This document shows, in pieces, positions 50,451-59,710 of a stretch of DNA of 64,000 bases. A model generated the notes under the pieces. The model did no database searches. It was not told where the DNA came from and was given only the letters and a program-made list of their open reading frames with translations. Every line of letters starts with the position of its first letter. The first letter of the stretch is position 1. This DNA comes from Deltaproteobacteria bacterium (GTDB lineage Bacteria > JAGRBM01 > JAHCIT01): positions 124,001 to 188,000 of the forward strand of contig JAHCIT010000008.1 of assembly GCA_026129095.1 (NCBI GenBank). Reading direction: 5' to 3'. Both the position numbers and the translations under genes were made by a program.

Positions 50451-51164
50451 TCATTCCCACAGGTCCGATGGCAGCCCCCAGACGCCGCCGTATTCCGCCG
50501 CCCCGCCGTGGAGCAGCTGGCCGCCGTTGTAGTCCGCGCCGTCGTAGCGGTAGGGGTGCCCGGTCTCGGAAGCGAACACGGTCGCGTAGTAGGTGTGATC
50601 GCCGTCCGGATCGTAAAGATAGAACAGGAACCGGTAGGGCCTTGACCTTGCCGGTTTCACGAGGCGGACCTGGTTCAGGAGGCGCCGCCAGGCGTGAACG
50701 TCCGGGATCTGGTCTTCCGAATTCAGATAGATCACCACGTCGAACAGTGCCCAGGCGAGCCAGCCGAAATCGATCATTCCGTCGTGGACCCACGTTCCGT
50801 CGTAATAGGTCTCCGACCGGTCCTCGAGGATCTCCACGCGGGGGAACCCGAGCAGCACGAGCGCGGCCACCATGCCGGGGTCGGTGCCCGCCGACCGCCA
50901 GGTGGCGTGCGCCGCGATGACCCGGGCCCGGTAATGGTCCTCCGTTTCGCCGGTCGCGGGATCGATCGCCCGGGCGCGGCCGTGGCGCCGGAGTGCCTCG
51001 CCTTCCGAGAACCGGGGGAACCGGAGCGTCCGGGCCAGCTCCAGCTCGTCCTGCCGCTTCTGGAGCGTTTCGGTGAGCGTCTCCCACAGGCCGTGGATTT
51101 TCTTCCCGGCGTCCCACAGCCACGGCACGTTCAGCCAGTCGCGGAAATACTCGATGACGGTCAC
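50451..51164 (-). CDS. Baseplate/tail protein I family (Mu gp48-like)
   Basis: 237 residues. It follows the J gene with a four-base overlap (GTG start, GTGA), the exact place of gpI/gp48, and shows the family pattern DWLNVPWLWDAG, RARVIAAHATWRSAGTDPGM and the closing YRFLFYLYDPDGDHTYYA. The protein joins the baseplate wedge to the tail fibres. No membrane segments. Confidence 0.75.
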   Translation of the reverse strand: MTVIEYFRDWLNVPWLWDAGKKIHGLWETLTETLQKRQDELELARTLRFPRFSEGEALRRHGRARAIDPATGETEDHYRARVIAAHATWRSAGTDPGMVAALVLLGFPRVEILEDRSETYYDGTWVHDGMIDFGWLAWALFDVVIYLNSEDQIPDVHAWRRLLNQVRLVKPARSRPYRFLFYLYDPDGDHTYYATVFASETGHPYRYDGADYNGGQLLHGGAAEYGGVWGLPSDLWE

Positions 51165-52303
51165 GGCTGCGAAGCCTCCGTGACCGTGAGGGTCCACTCT
51201 CCGCGTACGGCCAGTTCGCCGGGCGCAAGCGTGACGTTCGCGGACGGCGCGGCGAACACCACATCTTTCAGCGGGAACCGCCGGAGCAGCTCCATCGCCA
51301 GACGGGCGCGGACGAAATCCTCCCCGACCTCCTGCGGCCGGAGCAGGGGTTCCAGCGAGCCGTTCAGCTCGAAGAAGGCGTCCAGGACCGTTTCCGCCTC
51401 GGCGGCGAGACCGGCATAGGCGCGGCCCGGCAACGCCACCAGCTGGGCCTCGCCGTCCACCGGCACGGCGGCCGGGCCCAGAACCAGCAGATCGTCGTTC
51501 ACCGGCCGGATCGCCTGGAGCGCCTCCGTGACGGCTTCGATCAGCCCCTCGGTCGGAATGCCGGCCGAACTCACCACGTACACGTCGACCGTTCCGTGCC
51601 CCCTCGGGTGCTGCGCGTCAACGAAGGCGGAGACGACTCCGGGCACGGCCAGCGCCGCCTGCCGGTAGGCTTCGGCGGTGGTGCCCGACGCCAGCGACTG
51701 CCAGACGCCGAGAATCCGGGTGCGGTAGGGCTCGTGGTCCTCTTCGTCGGCGCCCTCGGCGGTGAGCCAGTTCTCGCCGTTCGTGACGCTATCGACGCCC
51801 GGAACCGGGGTGACAATCTCCGTGATCCGTCCGGTTCCGGCGTTGTATCCGGAGCCTGTCCCGAGGGCGCGGACCGGCGCGTCCGCCGACGTCTCGCCGT
51901 CAGGGATCACGGCCTCGGCTGCCGTCTCATAAAGGTATCTTCGTCCCTGCGAATCGGTCTTTGTGCCGACCTGGGTGCCTGACGGAATCGCCGTGTTGCC
52001 GTCGGTCCCCTCGCGGACGAACGTGACGACGCCTTCGGCTACCAGCGCGCCTTTGCGCGGGCGGTTCACGTCCTGCCCGTGCAGGTCCAGCCAGCCGCCC
52101 TGCGCCGTGGCGGCGAACACCATCTGGATCACCGCCCAGCAGAACCGGTGCAGCCAGAACGCCCCCTCGATCAGCGTTTCCAGCCACCAGCGCGTCAGGC
52201 CCGGCGAGTTCAGGTTCGTGTCTTCGGGCAGCTTCTGCCGGGCGATCGTCATCACCTCGTCGCGGATTTCGTCGCGGGTCATCAGCTTCGGAATGTCAGC
52301 CAT
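51161..52303 (-). CDS. Baseplate J-like wedge protein (Mu gp47)
   Basis: 380 residues with family signatures: ADIPKLMTRDEIRDEVMTIA, WLDLHGQDVNRPRKGALVAEG (the A-x-G-x-V-x-F wedge segment), AEAVIPDGETSADAPVRALG and GTTAEAYRQAALAVPGVVSA. It forms the baseplate wedge of contractile tails. ATG 52303 has GAGGGG seven bases before it; a start at 52321 would only add six residues. It overlaps the gp25-like gene by eight bases. Confidence 0.9.
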   Translation of the reverse strand: MADIPKLMTRDEIRDEVMTIARQKLPEDTNLNSPGLTRWWLETLIEGAFWLHRFCWAVIQMVFAATAQGGWLDLHGQDVNRPRKGALVAEGVVTFVREGTDGNTAIPSGTQVGTKTDSQGRRYLYETAAEAVIPDGETSADAPVRALGTGSGYNAGTGRITEIVTPVPGVDSVTNGENWLTAEGADEEDHEPYRTRILGVWQSLASGTTAEAYRQAALAVPGVVSAFVDAQHPRGHGTVDVYVVSSAGIPTEGLIEAVTEALQAIRPVNDDLLVLGPAAVPVDGEAQLVALPGRAYAGLAAEAETVLDAFFELNGSLEPLLRPQEVGEDFVRARLAMELLRRFPLKDVVFAAPSANVTLAPGELAVRGEWTLTVTEASQP

Positions 52304-52766
52304 CGGCAATCCCCTCGTCACGTCCGAAGCCCGCCTCGCGGCGGGTCCGATCTATGGTGACCTGGAACCGGTCCGGGTCGGCCACGATGAGGAGGCTCGA
52401 CCGACGGAGTTCGTCCTCGTCGTACCAGCCGAACGAGACGCGGCACCGGAACGAGGGGCCGTCCTTCACGACCTCGGCCCCTGTGTAGGCCGGATCGATG
52501 CGCGGGTCCGCGTTCACCTGGTCCTCGAGGTCCAGCCGGAGTTCCTCCTCCATGCCGGGCTGGTATTCGGCGCCGTAGTACCGGCTCCACTGGATCCCGG
52601 CGGAGCGGTCGAAGAAGATGGAGCCCAGCTCTGCCCGGAGGCGGATCGCGAGGTCCTGCACGAGCACCTCGGACCCGGAGCCCTCGACGAACGTTCCGCC
52701 CGCGTCGGTTTCCAGGTCGGTCATCGGATCGTCCAGAAGCAGGTCTTTCCCGCCGGCGGTGCCCAT
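52296..52766 (-). CDS. gp25/W-like baseplate wedge protein
   Basis: 156 residues: DLLLDDPMTDLETDAGGTFVE, DLAIRLRAELGSIFFDRSAG and RRTREAGFGRDE-type end. The size and the position directly before J fit the Mu gp46/P2 W (GPW/gp25) lysozyme-fold wedge protein. Its start codon lies two bases after the spike gene's stop on the minus strand. Confidence 0.78.
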   Translation of the reverse strand: MGTAGGKDLLLDDPMTDLETDAGGTFVEGSGSEVLVQDLAIRLRAELGSIFFDRSAGIQWSRYYGAEYQPGMEEELRLDLEDQVNADPRIDPAYTGAEVVKDGPSFRCRVSFGWYDEDELRRSSLLIVADPDRFQVTIDRTRREAGFGRDEGIADG

Positions 52767-52768
52767 GA

Positions 52769-53536
52769 CTATTCCGCCCTCGTCTTCACGGCCGTGGCGA
52801 TCACCGACGGCGGCTGGCCCAACACCGTGACCGCACCGCCCATGGAATCCCGGAGCCCGCTGACGTCCACGAGGTCGCCGTGCCGGGCGACGGGCCTTCC
52901 GGCCGGGCCGCCCAGATCCACCAGCCCGTTGATGGCCGTCTGCGGGCTGGTGACCGTCAGCAGCGTGGCGAGAATCTCGGTGATTCCGCCCGGCTTGAGG
53001 TCGATCGCATGTCCCGGGGCGAGTTCCATCCCCGCGGGGCCCCCCACGGGAGCCACCAGCTGCACGCGCCCCATGAGCTGGATCAGCGGAGCCATGATCT
53101 CCGCAATCCCCTGCCGCAGGACGACGCGGGCCGCACCGTTCACGAAGACGATCTCCCCGGCGGCAGCGCCGGGCTGCGCGAGCCGCTTCATGCGGGAATG
53201 GGTCGTCCGGCCGTCCAGATACGGACGGTTCGGATCGCCATAGAGGAAGGCCACGCGCACGGCGGTGCCCACCGCCGGCAGCGCGAAGATTCCCGCGCCG
53301 TCGCGGCCCACGAGCGGGTCCAGCTCGAGTCCCGTGATCACCTGATCCGTGAGCCGTCCCCTGCGGTCCATGAGCTGCACATCCACCCCGTAGGCGGACG
53401 GACCCTGGTGGAGCTTCGTGACGACGCCCTCGACCGGGAACCGCATGTAGTGGGAGAGGTCCGGCATGGCCTTCTCGACGAGACGGCGGACCGTCTCCAG
53501 CAGCTTTCCGGCCGCGATGAGCGGACCGGTGCTCAC
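52769..53536 (-). CDS. Baseplate spike/assembly protein (gpV/gp45-like)
   Basis: 255 residues beginning with a short helix, then an OB-fold stretch (YMRFPVEGVVTKLHQGPSAY, GAGIFALPAVGTAVRVAFLYGD) and a C-terminal Gly/Thr-rich repeat that suits a beta-helix spike. This is the puncturing tip beneath the hub. GTG 53536 overlaps the hub stop (GTGA); the longer upstream frame is not coding. Confidence 0.75.
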   Translation of the reverse strand: MSTGPLIAAGKLLETVRRLVEKAMPDLSHYMRFPVEGVVTKLHQGPSAYGVDVQLMDRRGRLTDQVITGLELDPLVGRDGAGIFALPAVGTAVRVAFLYGDPNRPYLDGRTTHSRMKRLAQPGAAAGEIVFVNGAARVVLRQGIAEIMAPLIQLMGRVQLVAPVGGPAGMELAPGHAIDLKPGGITEILATLLTVTSPQTAINGLVDLGGPAGRPVARHGDLVDVSGLRDSMGGAVTVLGQPPSVIATAVKTRAE

Positions 53537-54327
53537 TGCATGAACCTCATGGCGAGGTCGGTTCTCGCCCGGCGGGCGTCCCAGGTGTCGATCGCCATCA
53601 GGACACGGCCGTCCGCGGAGACGCCGGATACCGGATCCTCCACCCGCACCCGCTGGCCGATCTCGATGCCGAAGGCAGCCGGGCACTCGGCCTCGAAGAT
53701 TCCTTCGCCCGTGTGACGGCGGGCGATGATGTTGGTCCCGTAGGCGATCCGGACCTGCGGCGCGGACGGCGCCAGCATCGGGTCGCCGATGTGCAGTATG
53801 CCGCCGGTATCGAACCATCGGGTGACCTGCCAGTCGGCGCGCGGCGCCGAGAAGGCCGCCGCATGGAGGAGGGAGTCGAGGGCGGCATCGCGGGTGTGGT
53901 CGCCGAACGCGATCGACCAGCCTGCGGCGGGACCGGGCAGGTGGTGGACCTTGGCATCCTGCCAGATCCCGGAGAGCGTCTGCCGGATGTCCCCCGAACT
54001 CCTGGCATGGGCGAACCCGTCGCGCCAGAAGACCGGCGAGCCCGGCTTCAGGATGACATGGGCGGTCTCGTCCAGATCATGGGAGTCCACGAACCCGCCG
54101 AAAAGCGCCCGTGCCGGTTCGCCCGGACGGAACCAGTCGAGCCTGGCGGGGGCGCGGTCCCGCAGCAGCGGGGCGACACGACCGTCCGAGTTCTCGACCT
54201 CGAGCGCGGCATACTCTCCGCCCAGCGACGACCGGATGACGGTGAGCCGCACGAGCCGGCGCGTGAGGTCGGACCCGCCGATCCTGAAACTGACCGCTGG
54301 CCGGCCCGCTTCGACCGACGGTTCCAT
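53533..54327 (-). CDS. Baseplate hub protein (gpD/gp44-like)
   Basis: 264 residues with strands such as VSFRIGGSDLTRRLVRLTVI, EVENSDGRVAPLLRDRAPAR and a C-terminal tube-like FGIEIGQRVRVEDPVSG. The length and position (between the LysM-position protein and spike) fit the gp27-like hub that plugs the tail tube. Start ATG overlaps the upstream stop by one base. Confidence 0.7.
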   Translation of the reverse strand: MEPSVEAGRPAVSFRIGGSDLTRRLVRLTVIRSSLGGEYAALEVENSDGRVAPLLRDRAPARLDWFRPGEPARALFGGFVDSHDLDETAHVILKPGSPVFWRDGFAHARSSGDIRQTLSGIWQDAKVHHLPGPAAGWSIAFGDHTRDAALDSLLHAAAFSAPRADWQVTRWFDTGGILHIGDPMLAPSAPQVRIAYGTNIIARRHTGEGIFEAECPAAFGIEIGQRVRVEDPVSGVSADGRVLMAIDTWDARRARTDLAMRFMQ

Positions 54328-54932
54328 CAGTTGGTCCCCCCCGAGAGCGGCGGAATCTGCGCCGGGTCGCGCGTGTCCGGCCTGGGCGGCATGCCGGCGG
54401 CATCGGGCGGCTGGCCGGACGTGGAAATCTTCGAGCCCATGAACTCCAGCGCCGGCGGCAGGGCGGCGCGGCGGCCCTCCATGATCGCGGCGGCGCGGGC
54501 GAGCTGGGCCTTCATCGGGCGGAACTGCTCGAACTCCAGCACGGCGCGGATCGAGTCCTCGGCAGCGCCGTCCTCGGACCGGAGCTTCGAGAACAGCACC
54601 TCGCCGAGGCGGCGGGCCTTGGCGTGCGGGGCATAAAGGCGGAACACCTTCGGGGTGCCGTCGCCGGTCTTTCCGGAAAAGAGCCGGTCGAGACCGGCCA
54701 GCTGCTCCTCCGGCGTCTCGCCGCCAGAGTCCGATTCGTCGAGCAGGAGGAGTTCGAGCGTCGCCCGCGCATCGCCGATGGAGACCGGTTTCCGGATCGA
54801 GCCCTCGATGCCGGGGACCTGGAACTCGTCGATGACGATGTCCCGGTCCACCGAGAAGTACTGGTACCGGCCCGGCACCGGGACCCCGTCCAGGGTCACG
54901 CCGCCGTTCGCCACCGCCACGCGCCCGCTCAT
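54327..54932 (-). CDS. Prophage tail protein between tape measure and hub
   Basis: 201 residues. It begins with GVTLDGVPVPGRYQYFSVDRD and has DIVIDEFQVPGIEGSIRKPV and ATLELLLLDESDSG, then an acidic linker and a flexible Pro-rich C-terminus. It occupies the Mu gp43 slot, where phages carry LysM or DNA-circulation proteins. No LysM motif is visible. The ATG overlaps the tape-measure stop (ATGA). Confidence 0.65.
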   Translation of the reverse strand: MSGRVAVANGGVTLDGVPVPGRYQYFSVDRDIVIDEFQVPGIEGSIRKPVSIGDARATLELLLLDESDSGGETPEEQLAGLDRLFSGKTGDGTPKVFRLYAPHAKARRLGEVLFSKLRSEDGAAEDSIRAVLEFEQFRPMKAQLARAAAIMEGRRAALPPALEFMGSKISTSGQPPDAAGMPPRPDTRDPAQIPPLSGGTN

Positions 54933-56845
54933 GCCAGCCCCCTGGACACGCGGTCCAGCACCGAGAGGAACTCCATCGCCTGGGACTTCGTGGAACCTCC
55001 CGACAGGTTGAAGACGGGGCTGTTCAGGACGATGCCGCCGCGCGAGGGCTGCCCGGATCCTTCCCCGCGCCCGGCGGCTCCCCTGCGGGCACCGGCGGCG
55101 TCAGGCATGGCGACCTTGAGTGTCTTCTCGACCTTCATCGAGAGCGCCCCCTCGCCGTCCTCGATGCCGCCGCCGAACGTTTCGGCGAAGCGCATCCCCG
55201 ACAGGGTGAGGTCCGAGAGGGGCCCCACCTTCGCGTCCGAGAACGGCAGGTATTCGCGCAGCGCCCCGAACACTTTGCCGGCTGCGTCCTTGAGCCGTCC
55301 GGCCGCTCCGAGAAACCCATCGATGAACGTGTCGAGTATCTTCGGACCCGCCTCGGCCATCCAGTCGAACAGGAGGCGGAACTCGCCCCGGATCTGCGCC
55401 CAGTTTTTCCAGATCACATGGCCCGCCCAGGCGAGCGCCCCGGCGGCGGCGATGAAGGGAATCAGCGGAGCCATCGCCGCCCAGGCCGCCGCCGCCAGGC
55501 CCCAGAGCGGGGCGAGAACGGACACCAGGCCCGTCTTCGCCACCAGGAGGGCGGCATTCAGGGCGGCCCAGCCGGAAGCCACGGCCGGAATCATGACGCC
55601 GAGCGTGCCAAGCGTGAACAGGATTGATCCCGCGACGAGGAGCAGCCCGCCGAAGGCCAGGGTCGAGAAGACGATGATCTTCGTCAGCGTGGCGTGATCC
55701 CGGGCGAAGCCCAGAATCCGGTTGACGCCGGACGTGAAGATGTCGAGTGCCCTCGTTACCGCCGGGACGAGCTGCTCGCCGATCTCGATGCCGAGCGTCG
55801 ACACGCTTCCTTTCAGGAAGGTGAGCGAGCCGGAGAGCGTGTTCCGGTTGTTCTTCGCGAACTGCTCGCCGACGCCATTCGCCTCGATCATGGTCTCGCG
55901 CATGCGCCGGACCTCGCCGATGCCGGTGTTCATCACCGAGTTGAAGACGCGGAGCCCCTCGCTCCCGCCCATGATCTTCGCCTTGAACACGTCGGCCTGG
56001 GCAGCGGGGAACCGCGAGAGCGCGCCGCTGATGTTCTCGAACACCTGGGTCATGGGGAGCATCTTCCCGGAGGCGTCGCGGGTCTGGATGCCGAGCATGG
56101 CGATGAGCTTGCGGGCCTCGTCGGAGGGGCTCATGAGGGCGTTCAGGGCCGACCTCACGGCCGTTCCGGATTCCATCGCGGAAACCCCCGCGTTCCGGAG
56201 CGAGGCCATGACGGCGATGGTCTCTTCCAGGGACTGGTTCGCCGAATAGGCCGCCGCACCGGCCGCGCCGATGGCGGGGCCCAGTTCGCCGATCTTGAAG
56301 GCGCTGATGTTTCCGGACGCCGCCATCACGTCCACGACATGCGCGGTCTTCGACACGTCGAGCCGGAAGCTGTTGAGAACACCGGAGACGGCAGCGGCGG
56401 CCTCGCCGAGCCGGAGGTTGCCCGCCTCGGCGAGCAGCAGCGTGGGCCGGATCGACCCGAGGATCTGCTGGGTGTTCTGCCCGGCGGACGCCAGCTCCTG
56501 CATCGCCTGGACGGCCTCGGTCGGATCAAACCGGGTGTCCACGCCGAGCTGCTTGGCCTCGCGCTGGAGCTTGACGAATTCCTCGGCCGTCGCGCCGCTG
56601 ATCGACTTGAGGGTCGCCAGCTCGCCCTCGAACTTCATGGCGGCGTTCGTCGGCAGCGCGAACGCGCCGACGATGGCGGCGCCCGCGAGCGCCATCCCCT
56701 TGCCTACGTTCTGCACGCGGCGGGAAACCTCGACGAGCCCTTTCGTCTGGTCTTCCATCGCCCTGATCTGCCGGTGCGCCTCGAGCATCGGGCCCGAAAA
56801 CCTGTTGATGACCTCGAGGACGACGCCGAGATGGTATTGTCTCAC
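54929..56845 (-). CDS. Tail tape measure protein
   Basis: 638 residues: an N-terminal coiled coil (MLEAHRQIRAMEDQTKGLVE), the TP901/Mu tape-measure core (AMQELASAGQNTQQILGSIR; MAASGNISAFKIGELGPAIG), and a strongly hydrophobic Ala/Leu-rich stretch (about 370-470) as usual for these proteins. It sets tail length and feeds DNA into the host. GTG 56845 has GGAG six bases upstream. It directly follows the frameshifted chaperone gene. Confidence 0.9.
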   Translation of the reverse strand: MRQYHLGVVLEVINRFSGPMLEAHRQIRAMEDQTKGLVEVSRRVQNVGKGMALAGAAIVGAFALPTNAAMKFEGELATLKSISGATAEEFVKLQREAKQLGVDTRFDPTEAVQAMQELASAGQNTQQILGSIRPTLLLAEAGNLRLGEAAAAVSGVLNSFRLDVSKTAHVVDVMAASGNISAFKIGELGPAIGAAGAAAYSANQSLEETIAVMASLRNAGVSAMESGTAVRSALNALMSPSDEARKLIAMLGIQTRDASGKMLPMTQVFENISGALSRFPAAQADVFKAKIMGGSEGLRVFNSVMNTGIGEVRRMRETMIEANGVGEQFAKNNRNTLSGSLTFLKGSVSTLGIEIGEQLVPAVTRALDIFTSGVNRILGFARDHATLTKIIVFSTLAFGGLLLVAGSILFTLGTLGVMIPAVASGWAALNAALLVAKTGLVSVLAPLWGLAAAAWAAMAPLIPFIAAAGALAWAGHVIWKNWAQIRGEFRLLFDWMAEAGPKILDTFIDGFLGAAGRLKDAAGKVFGALREYLPFSDAKVGPLSDLTLSGMRFAETFGGGIEDGEGALSMKVEKTLKVAMPDAAGARRGAAGRGEGSGQPSRGGIVLNSPVFNLSGGSTKSQAMEFLSVLDRVSRGLA

Positions 56846-56848
56846 GGC

Positions 56849-57384
56849 TCACTCCTCCCCGAACAGCCGGGCGATGGCGTTCGCCCGGATGATGGCGACC
56901 TGCTCCTGCACATACAGGGCCTCGGCCACCCGGTCCCAGAACCGGTCCGGGTTTGATGCTGCGTCGGCTCCGAACGTCCGTCCGAACGTGGCCTCGATCA
57001 GGGCGCGGCCCTGGGCGAATGGCCGCCGCTCGAGCCGGGCCCGCGCGGCGGTCAGACTTTTTTTCCGGCGAGGTCCCCGTTGAGGCCGGTGAGGTCGAGC
57101 AGGGTTCCCGCCACTTTCAGGAACATGACCGGACTCTTCTTCCGGCACTCGCCGTATTCGGTATGGGAGAGGCACAGGGCCGCCGCGAGATTTTTGGTGG
57201 CGAGGCTGGGCTTCTTCGCCGCCTCGTCCATGAACCTCTCGACGTCCGCCTCCTGCGGGACGCGGAACCACAGGTTCACGCCATCGACGGGGATCAGGAT
57301 CACCTGCCCGTCGCGCTTGTGGTGCTCCAGGACATGGGGCGGCGCGGATTTAAGGGCCTCGCCGGTGCTGGTTTCTTCACTCAT
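56849..57384 (-). CDS. Tail assembly chaperone, long form made by -1 frameshift
   Basis: The longer of two products from one start (ATG 57384). The ribosome reads 109 codons, shifts back one base at the A7 run, and continues 69 codons to the stop at 56849, giving about 178 residues. The second part (SLTAARARLERRPFAQGR, then a FWDRVAEALYVQEQ helix) has no start codon of its own. This is the G/GT arrangement found before tape-measure genes in many long-tailed phages, where the extended form binds the tape measure. Confidence 0.75.
57052..57384 (-). CDS. Tail assembly chaperone, short form (Mu gp41-like)
   Basis: 110 residues. The region DGQVILIPVDGVNLWFRVPQ and AAALCLSHTEYGECRKKSPV fit the tail-assembly-chaperone slot (Mu gp41). 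GGAGG lies five bases before ATG 57384. The last codons, GGA AAA AAA GTC TGA, carry the slippery site that produces the long form. Confidence 0.8.
   Translation of the reverse strand: MSEETSTGEALKSAPPHVLEHHKRDGQVILIPVDGVNLWFRVPQEADVERFMDEAAKKPSLATKNLAAALCLSHTEYGECRKKSPVMFLKVAGTLLDLTGLNGDLAGKKV
57058..57064 (-). promoter_or_regulatory. -1 ribosomal frameshift slippery site (A AAA AAA)
   Basis: Seven A residues on the coding strand, in frame as A-AAA-AAA six bases before the short-form stop. This is the X-XXY-YYZ register needed for tandem -1 slippage. Confidence 0.75.
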
Positions 57385-57418
57385 GATCGCCTCCGTGGGA
57401 CTGGATCAGGGCCGCCGG

Positions 57419-57865
57419 TCAGATGACCGGGAGCGGGTTGGGACTGGGCACCGCCCAGTCGATCTTCGTGCAGAGGAAGTCGAGCTTCACCGTGGTGTTG
57501 GTGCTCTCTCGTGATGCGCCCTCCAGCGCGTGCTTCTTGATCCGCACGTTGTAGAGAAGATCCGTGAATCCGACCTCGCCGCTGTTGCCGAAGTGGACGA
57601 TCACCGGGAACGGAGGCAGTTCGTCCGCGTAGGCCTTCAGCATGCCGCGCACGTAGAGCATCAGCTGGTTGAACCCTTCGCGGTTCATCGCGAGGTCTCC
57701 CGAGTGGGTCCGGGGTCCCAGTCCGATGCCGGGTTCCGCGTCCTTTCCATGGTGGTGGTTCATCACGCGTTCGGTCGCGTAGTTGATCCCCGTGCAGTGA
57801 ACCTCGATGTTTTTCGGGAGCAGGATCTTGATCGTCTCCCAGTCATAGGTGCGTCCGTTGATCAT
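57419..57865 (-). CDS. Tail tube protein
   Basis: 148 residues: TYDWETIKILLPKNIEVHCTG, FNQLMLYVRGMLKAYADEL and GFTDLLYNVRIKKHALEGAS. The order sheath-tube-chaperone-tape measure and the Mu gpM-like size identify the inner tube. GGAG lies seven bases before the ATG. Confidence 0.82.
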   Translation of the reverse strand: MINGRTYDWETIKILLPKNIEVHCTGINYATERVMNHHHGKDAEPGIGLGPRTHSGDLAMNREGFNQLMLYVRGMLKAYADELPPFPVIVHFGNSGEVGFTDLLYNVRIKKHALEGASRESTNTTVKLDFLCTKIDWAVPSPNPLPVI

Positions 57866-57893
57866 GCCGGTTCTCCTCGGGTTTGCGCCGTCT

Positions 57894-59333
57894 TCATCGC
57901 GTGACCAGTTGGCTCGTTACGCCGATCTGGATCTCGATGTCCTCGATGTGGTCCACCGGCTGCGCCTTCACGACGACGATGGCCTTGCCGTCGGCGGCGA
58001 GATTCGTCGTGGGGGCGATCTCGACACTGACCGCGACGAGCTCGGACGGCGTCCGGTTCACCATCCCGTTCACGATGGCGTTCTTCACGTTGGCCACGAG
58101 CAGCCCGAGTCCGGCGCCGTCACCCTCGAGCGGAGACGAATCGTCCCCGAAACTGAACGTCGCGGCGAACAGCGCCAGCCGGACCAGCTTGTCGAGCGCC
58201 CGCACCGTGGGCAGCGACTGGTAGGGGCTGCCGTCCTCGGCGAGCGTCCGCGCATGGCTCCAGTACCACGACCGGTGGCCATTGTGGCGGCGGACGGTGT
58301 TGATCCGGGCGTCGTGCAGGAACAGCGCATGCGTGTTCGTGAACGCCTTGTCGACGCGCACGATGGCGGCGGCCTTGCCGTCGAGCACCCGGCTCATCTG
58401 CCGGTTGACGGTGACGGCCTGGATGCGCGATCCGAAGACGCCGAGCGGGCTGGCGTGCTCGGTGCGGCCCTGTCGGCTCACTTCGACCGGTCCGGCGACG
58501 ACGGCCACGCGGTCGGTGGCGAAGCTGTTCGCCTCGTTCCGGGACGCGCTCACCCAGGAGTCCATGTCCTCTTCTTCGTCCTCGTAGTCCCGGCCCGCCA
58601 GTTCGCAGACGAAAAAGCAGGGCTTTCCGGAGACAGCCCGGTCGAAGGACCACTGTTCGTAGGCCGCCCAGTCGGCCGCCGACGACGGACCGGCCACGGC
58701 GACGAATTCGAAGTCGAGATCGGGGTTGGCCTCGATGGCGGCGTCGAGCGCCTCCACGATGTCGGCGGCGCTGGCCGCCGGGCCCTTGACCGTGGCGGTC
58801 CAGGTGTCCCCCGCGAGGAAGCTCGGGTCTACTGACTCGTGGTTCGTGAAGGTGATCGTCACGCCGGTGTCCGCGATCTCAATGGCGCCGTCCGACGGGA
58901 TGAGCGCCGACGGCAGGAACGTGTCGCCGCCGTCGAAGGAGATTTTCACCATCGCGGTGCCGCGCTGGCCCGCCTTCGTGATGACGGCCACGAGCTCGAA
59001 ATCTTCCGCGGGGTCTCCGGAGAGCGCGGCCGTTCCGCCGCTGGTTCCGGTTATCGACAGCGCGCCCAGCACTCCGGGAATGCTCGGATCGGCCTTGACG
59101 CCGATGGCCGGTTTGCGGGCGTTCAGTTCCACGTAGTGGTCGATGGCGAGGTCGGCGAGCGATCCGCGTCCCAGCACCGACCGGAGATTCACGTCACGGC
59201 CGAGGAAAAAAACCCGGCCCGCGTCGCCGTCCTTCGAGGTGACTCCGGCGAGCAGCGCGCGGCCGGAGACATCCTCCGGAAGCCGGTTCAGTTCACCTGC
59301 GGTCCTCGTCGCGTTGATTCCGCCGAAGGGCAT
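57894..59333 (-). CDS. Contractile tail sheath protein (Mu gpL-like)
   Basis: 479 residues. It contains FDRAVSGKPCFFVCELAG, RHNGHRSWYWSHARTLAEDG (the sheath hallmark of an early GHRxW/Y region near the C-terminal third), VRLALFAATFSFGDD and a C-terminal domain PVDHIEDIEIQIGV. The protein polymerises around the tail tube and contracts on infection. Ends 28 bases before the tube gene. Confidence 0.85.
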   Translation of the reverse strand: MPFGGINATRTAGELNRLPEDVSGRALLAGVTSKDGDAGRVFFLGRDVNLRSVLGRGSLADLAIDHYVELNARKPAIGVKADPSIPGVLGALSITGTSGGTAALSGDPAEDFELVAVITKAGQRGTAMVKISFDGGDTFLPSALIPSDGAIEIADTGVTITFTNHESVDPSFLAGDTWTATVKGPAASAADIVEALDAAIEANPDLDFEFVAVAGPSSAADWAAYEQWSFDRAVSGKPCFFVCELAGRDYEDEEEDMDSWVSASRNEANSFATDRVAVVAGPVEVSRQGRTEHASPLGVFGSRIQAVTVNRQMSRVLDGKAAAIVRVDKAFTNTHALFLHDARINTVRRHNGHRSWYWSHARTLAEDGSPYQSLPTVRALDKLVRLALFAATFSFGDDSSPLEGDGAGLGLLVANVKNAIVNGMVNRTPSELVAVSVEIAPTTNLAADGKAIVVVKAQPVDHIEDIEIQIGVTSQLVTR

Positions 59334-59335
59334 GA

Positions 59336-59710
59336 TCAGTTACCGCCTTTCAGGTCTTCCGGATTCCTGCTGTCCGGCTCGTCGCGGCGCTGCCGTTTCC
59401 CGGAAGGTGCCGGGCGATGTGCCGGGGTTTCCGGAAACAGTGCCCGGAACGGGCGCGAGTCGCCGGTGGCCCGCTTCGAGCAGAACGCATCGAGTACGCT
59501 GCGGAACTCGTCCGCACTGACCTCGATGCTGTTGGAGCGGTCGCCCGCGCCGGACTTCCACCCGGCAAATATCTTCATGCCGGCGAACACCGCCGGGCTG
59601 ACATTGAGGTCGCGGGCATAAGCAGCCGGTGTGCCGGGGCGGATCTCGCCCTCCCCGGAAGCGAAAGATCGGCCGCCGGCCTTCAGCAGGGTGATTTCAG
59701 TCTTCGACAT
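59336..59710 (-). CDS. Prophage protein in the Mu gp38 position
   Basis: 124 residues starting SKTEITLLKAGGRSFASGEG, with a Ser/Arg/Pro-rich C-terminus. The slot between gp37 and the sheath is held in Mu by gp38, a small protein of unknown role. GGAG lies six bases before the ATG, which overlaps the gp37 gene by 14 bases. No domain recognised. Confidence 0.65.
   Translation of the reverse strand: MSKTEITLLKAGGRSFASGEGEIRPGTPAAYARDLNVSPAVFAGMKIFAGWKSGAGDRSNSIEVSADEFRSVLDAFCSKRATGDSRPFRALFPETPAHRPAPSGKRQRRDEPDSRNPEDLKGGN

Noticed and set aside
51963-53243. A 426-codon plus-strand frame inside the baseplate genes
   Set aside because: Antisense to J, W and spike genes, low complexity with no recognisable domain.
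55694-56956. A 420-codon plus-strand frame opposite the tape measure gene
   Set aside because: Antisense product is rich in Arg, Gly, Asp and His, as expected from reading GC-rich coding DNA backwards.
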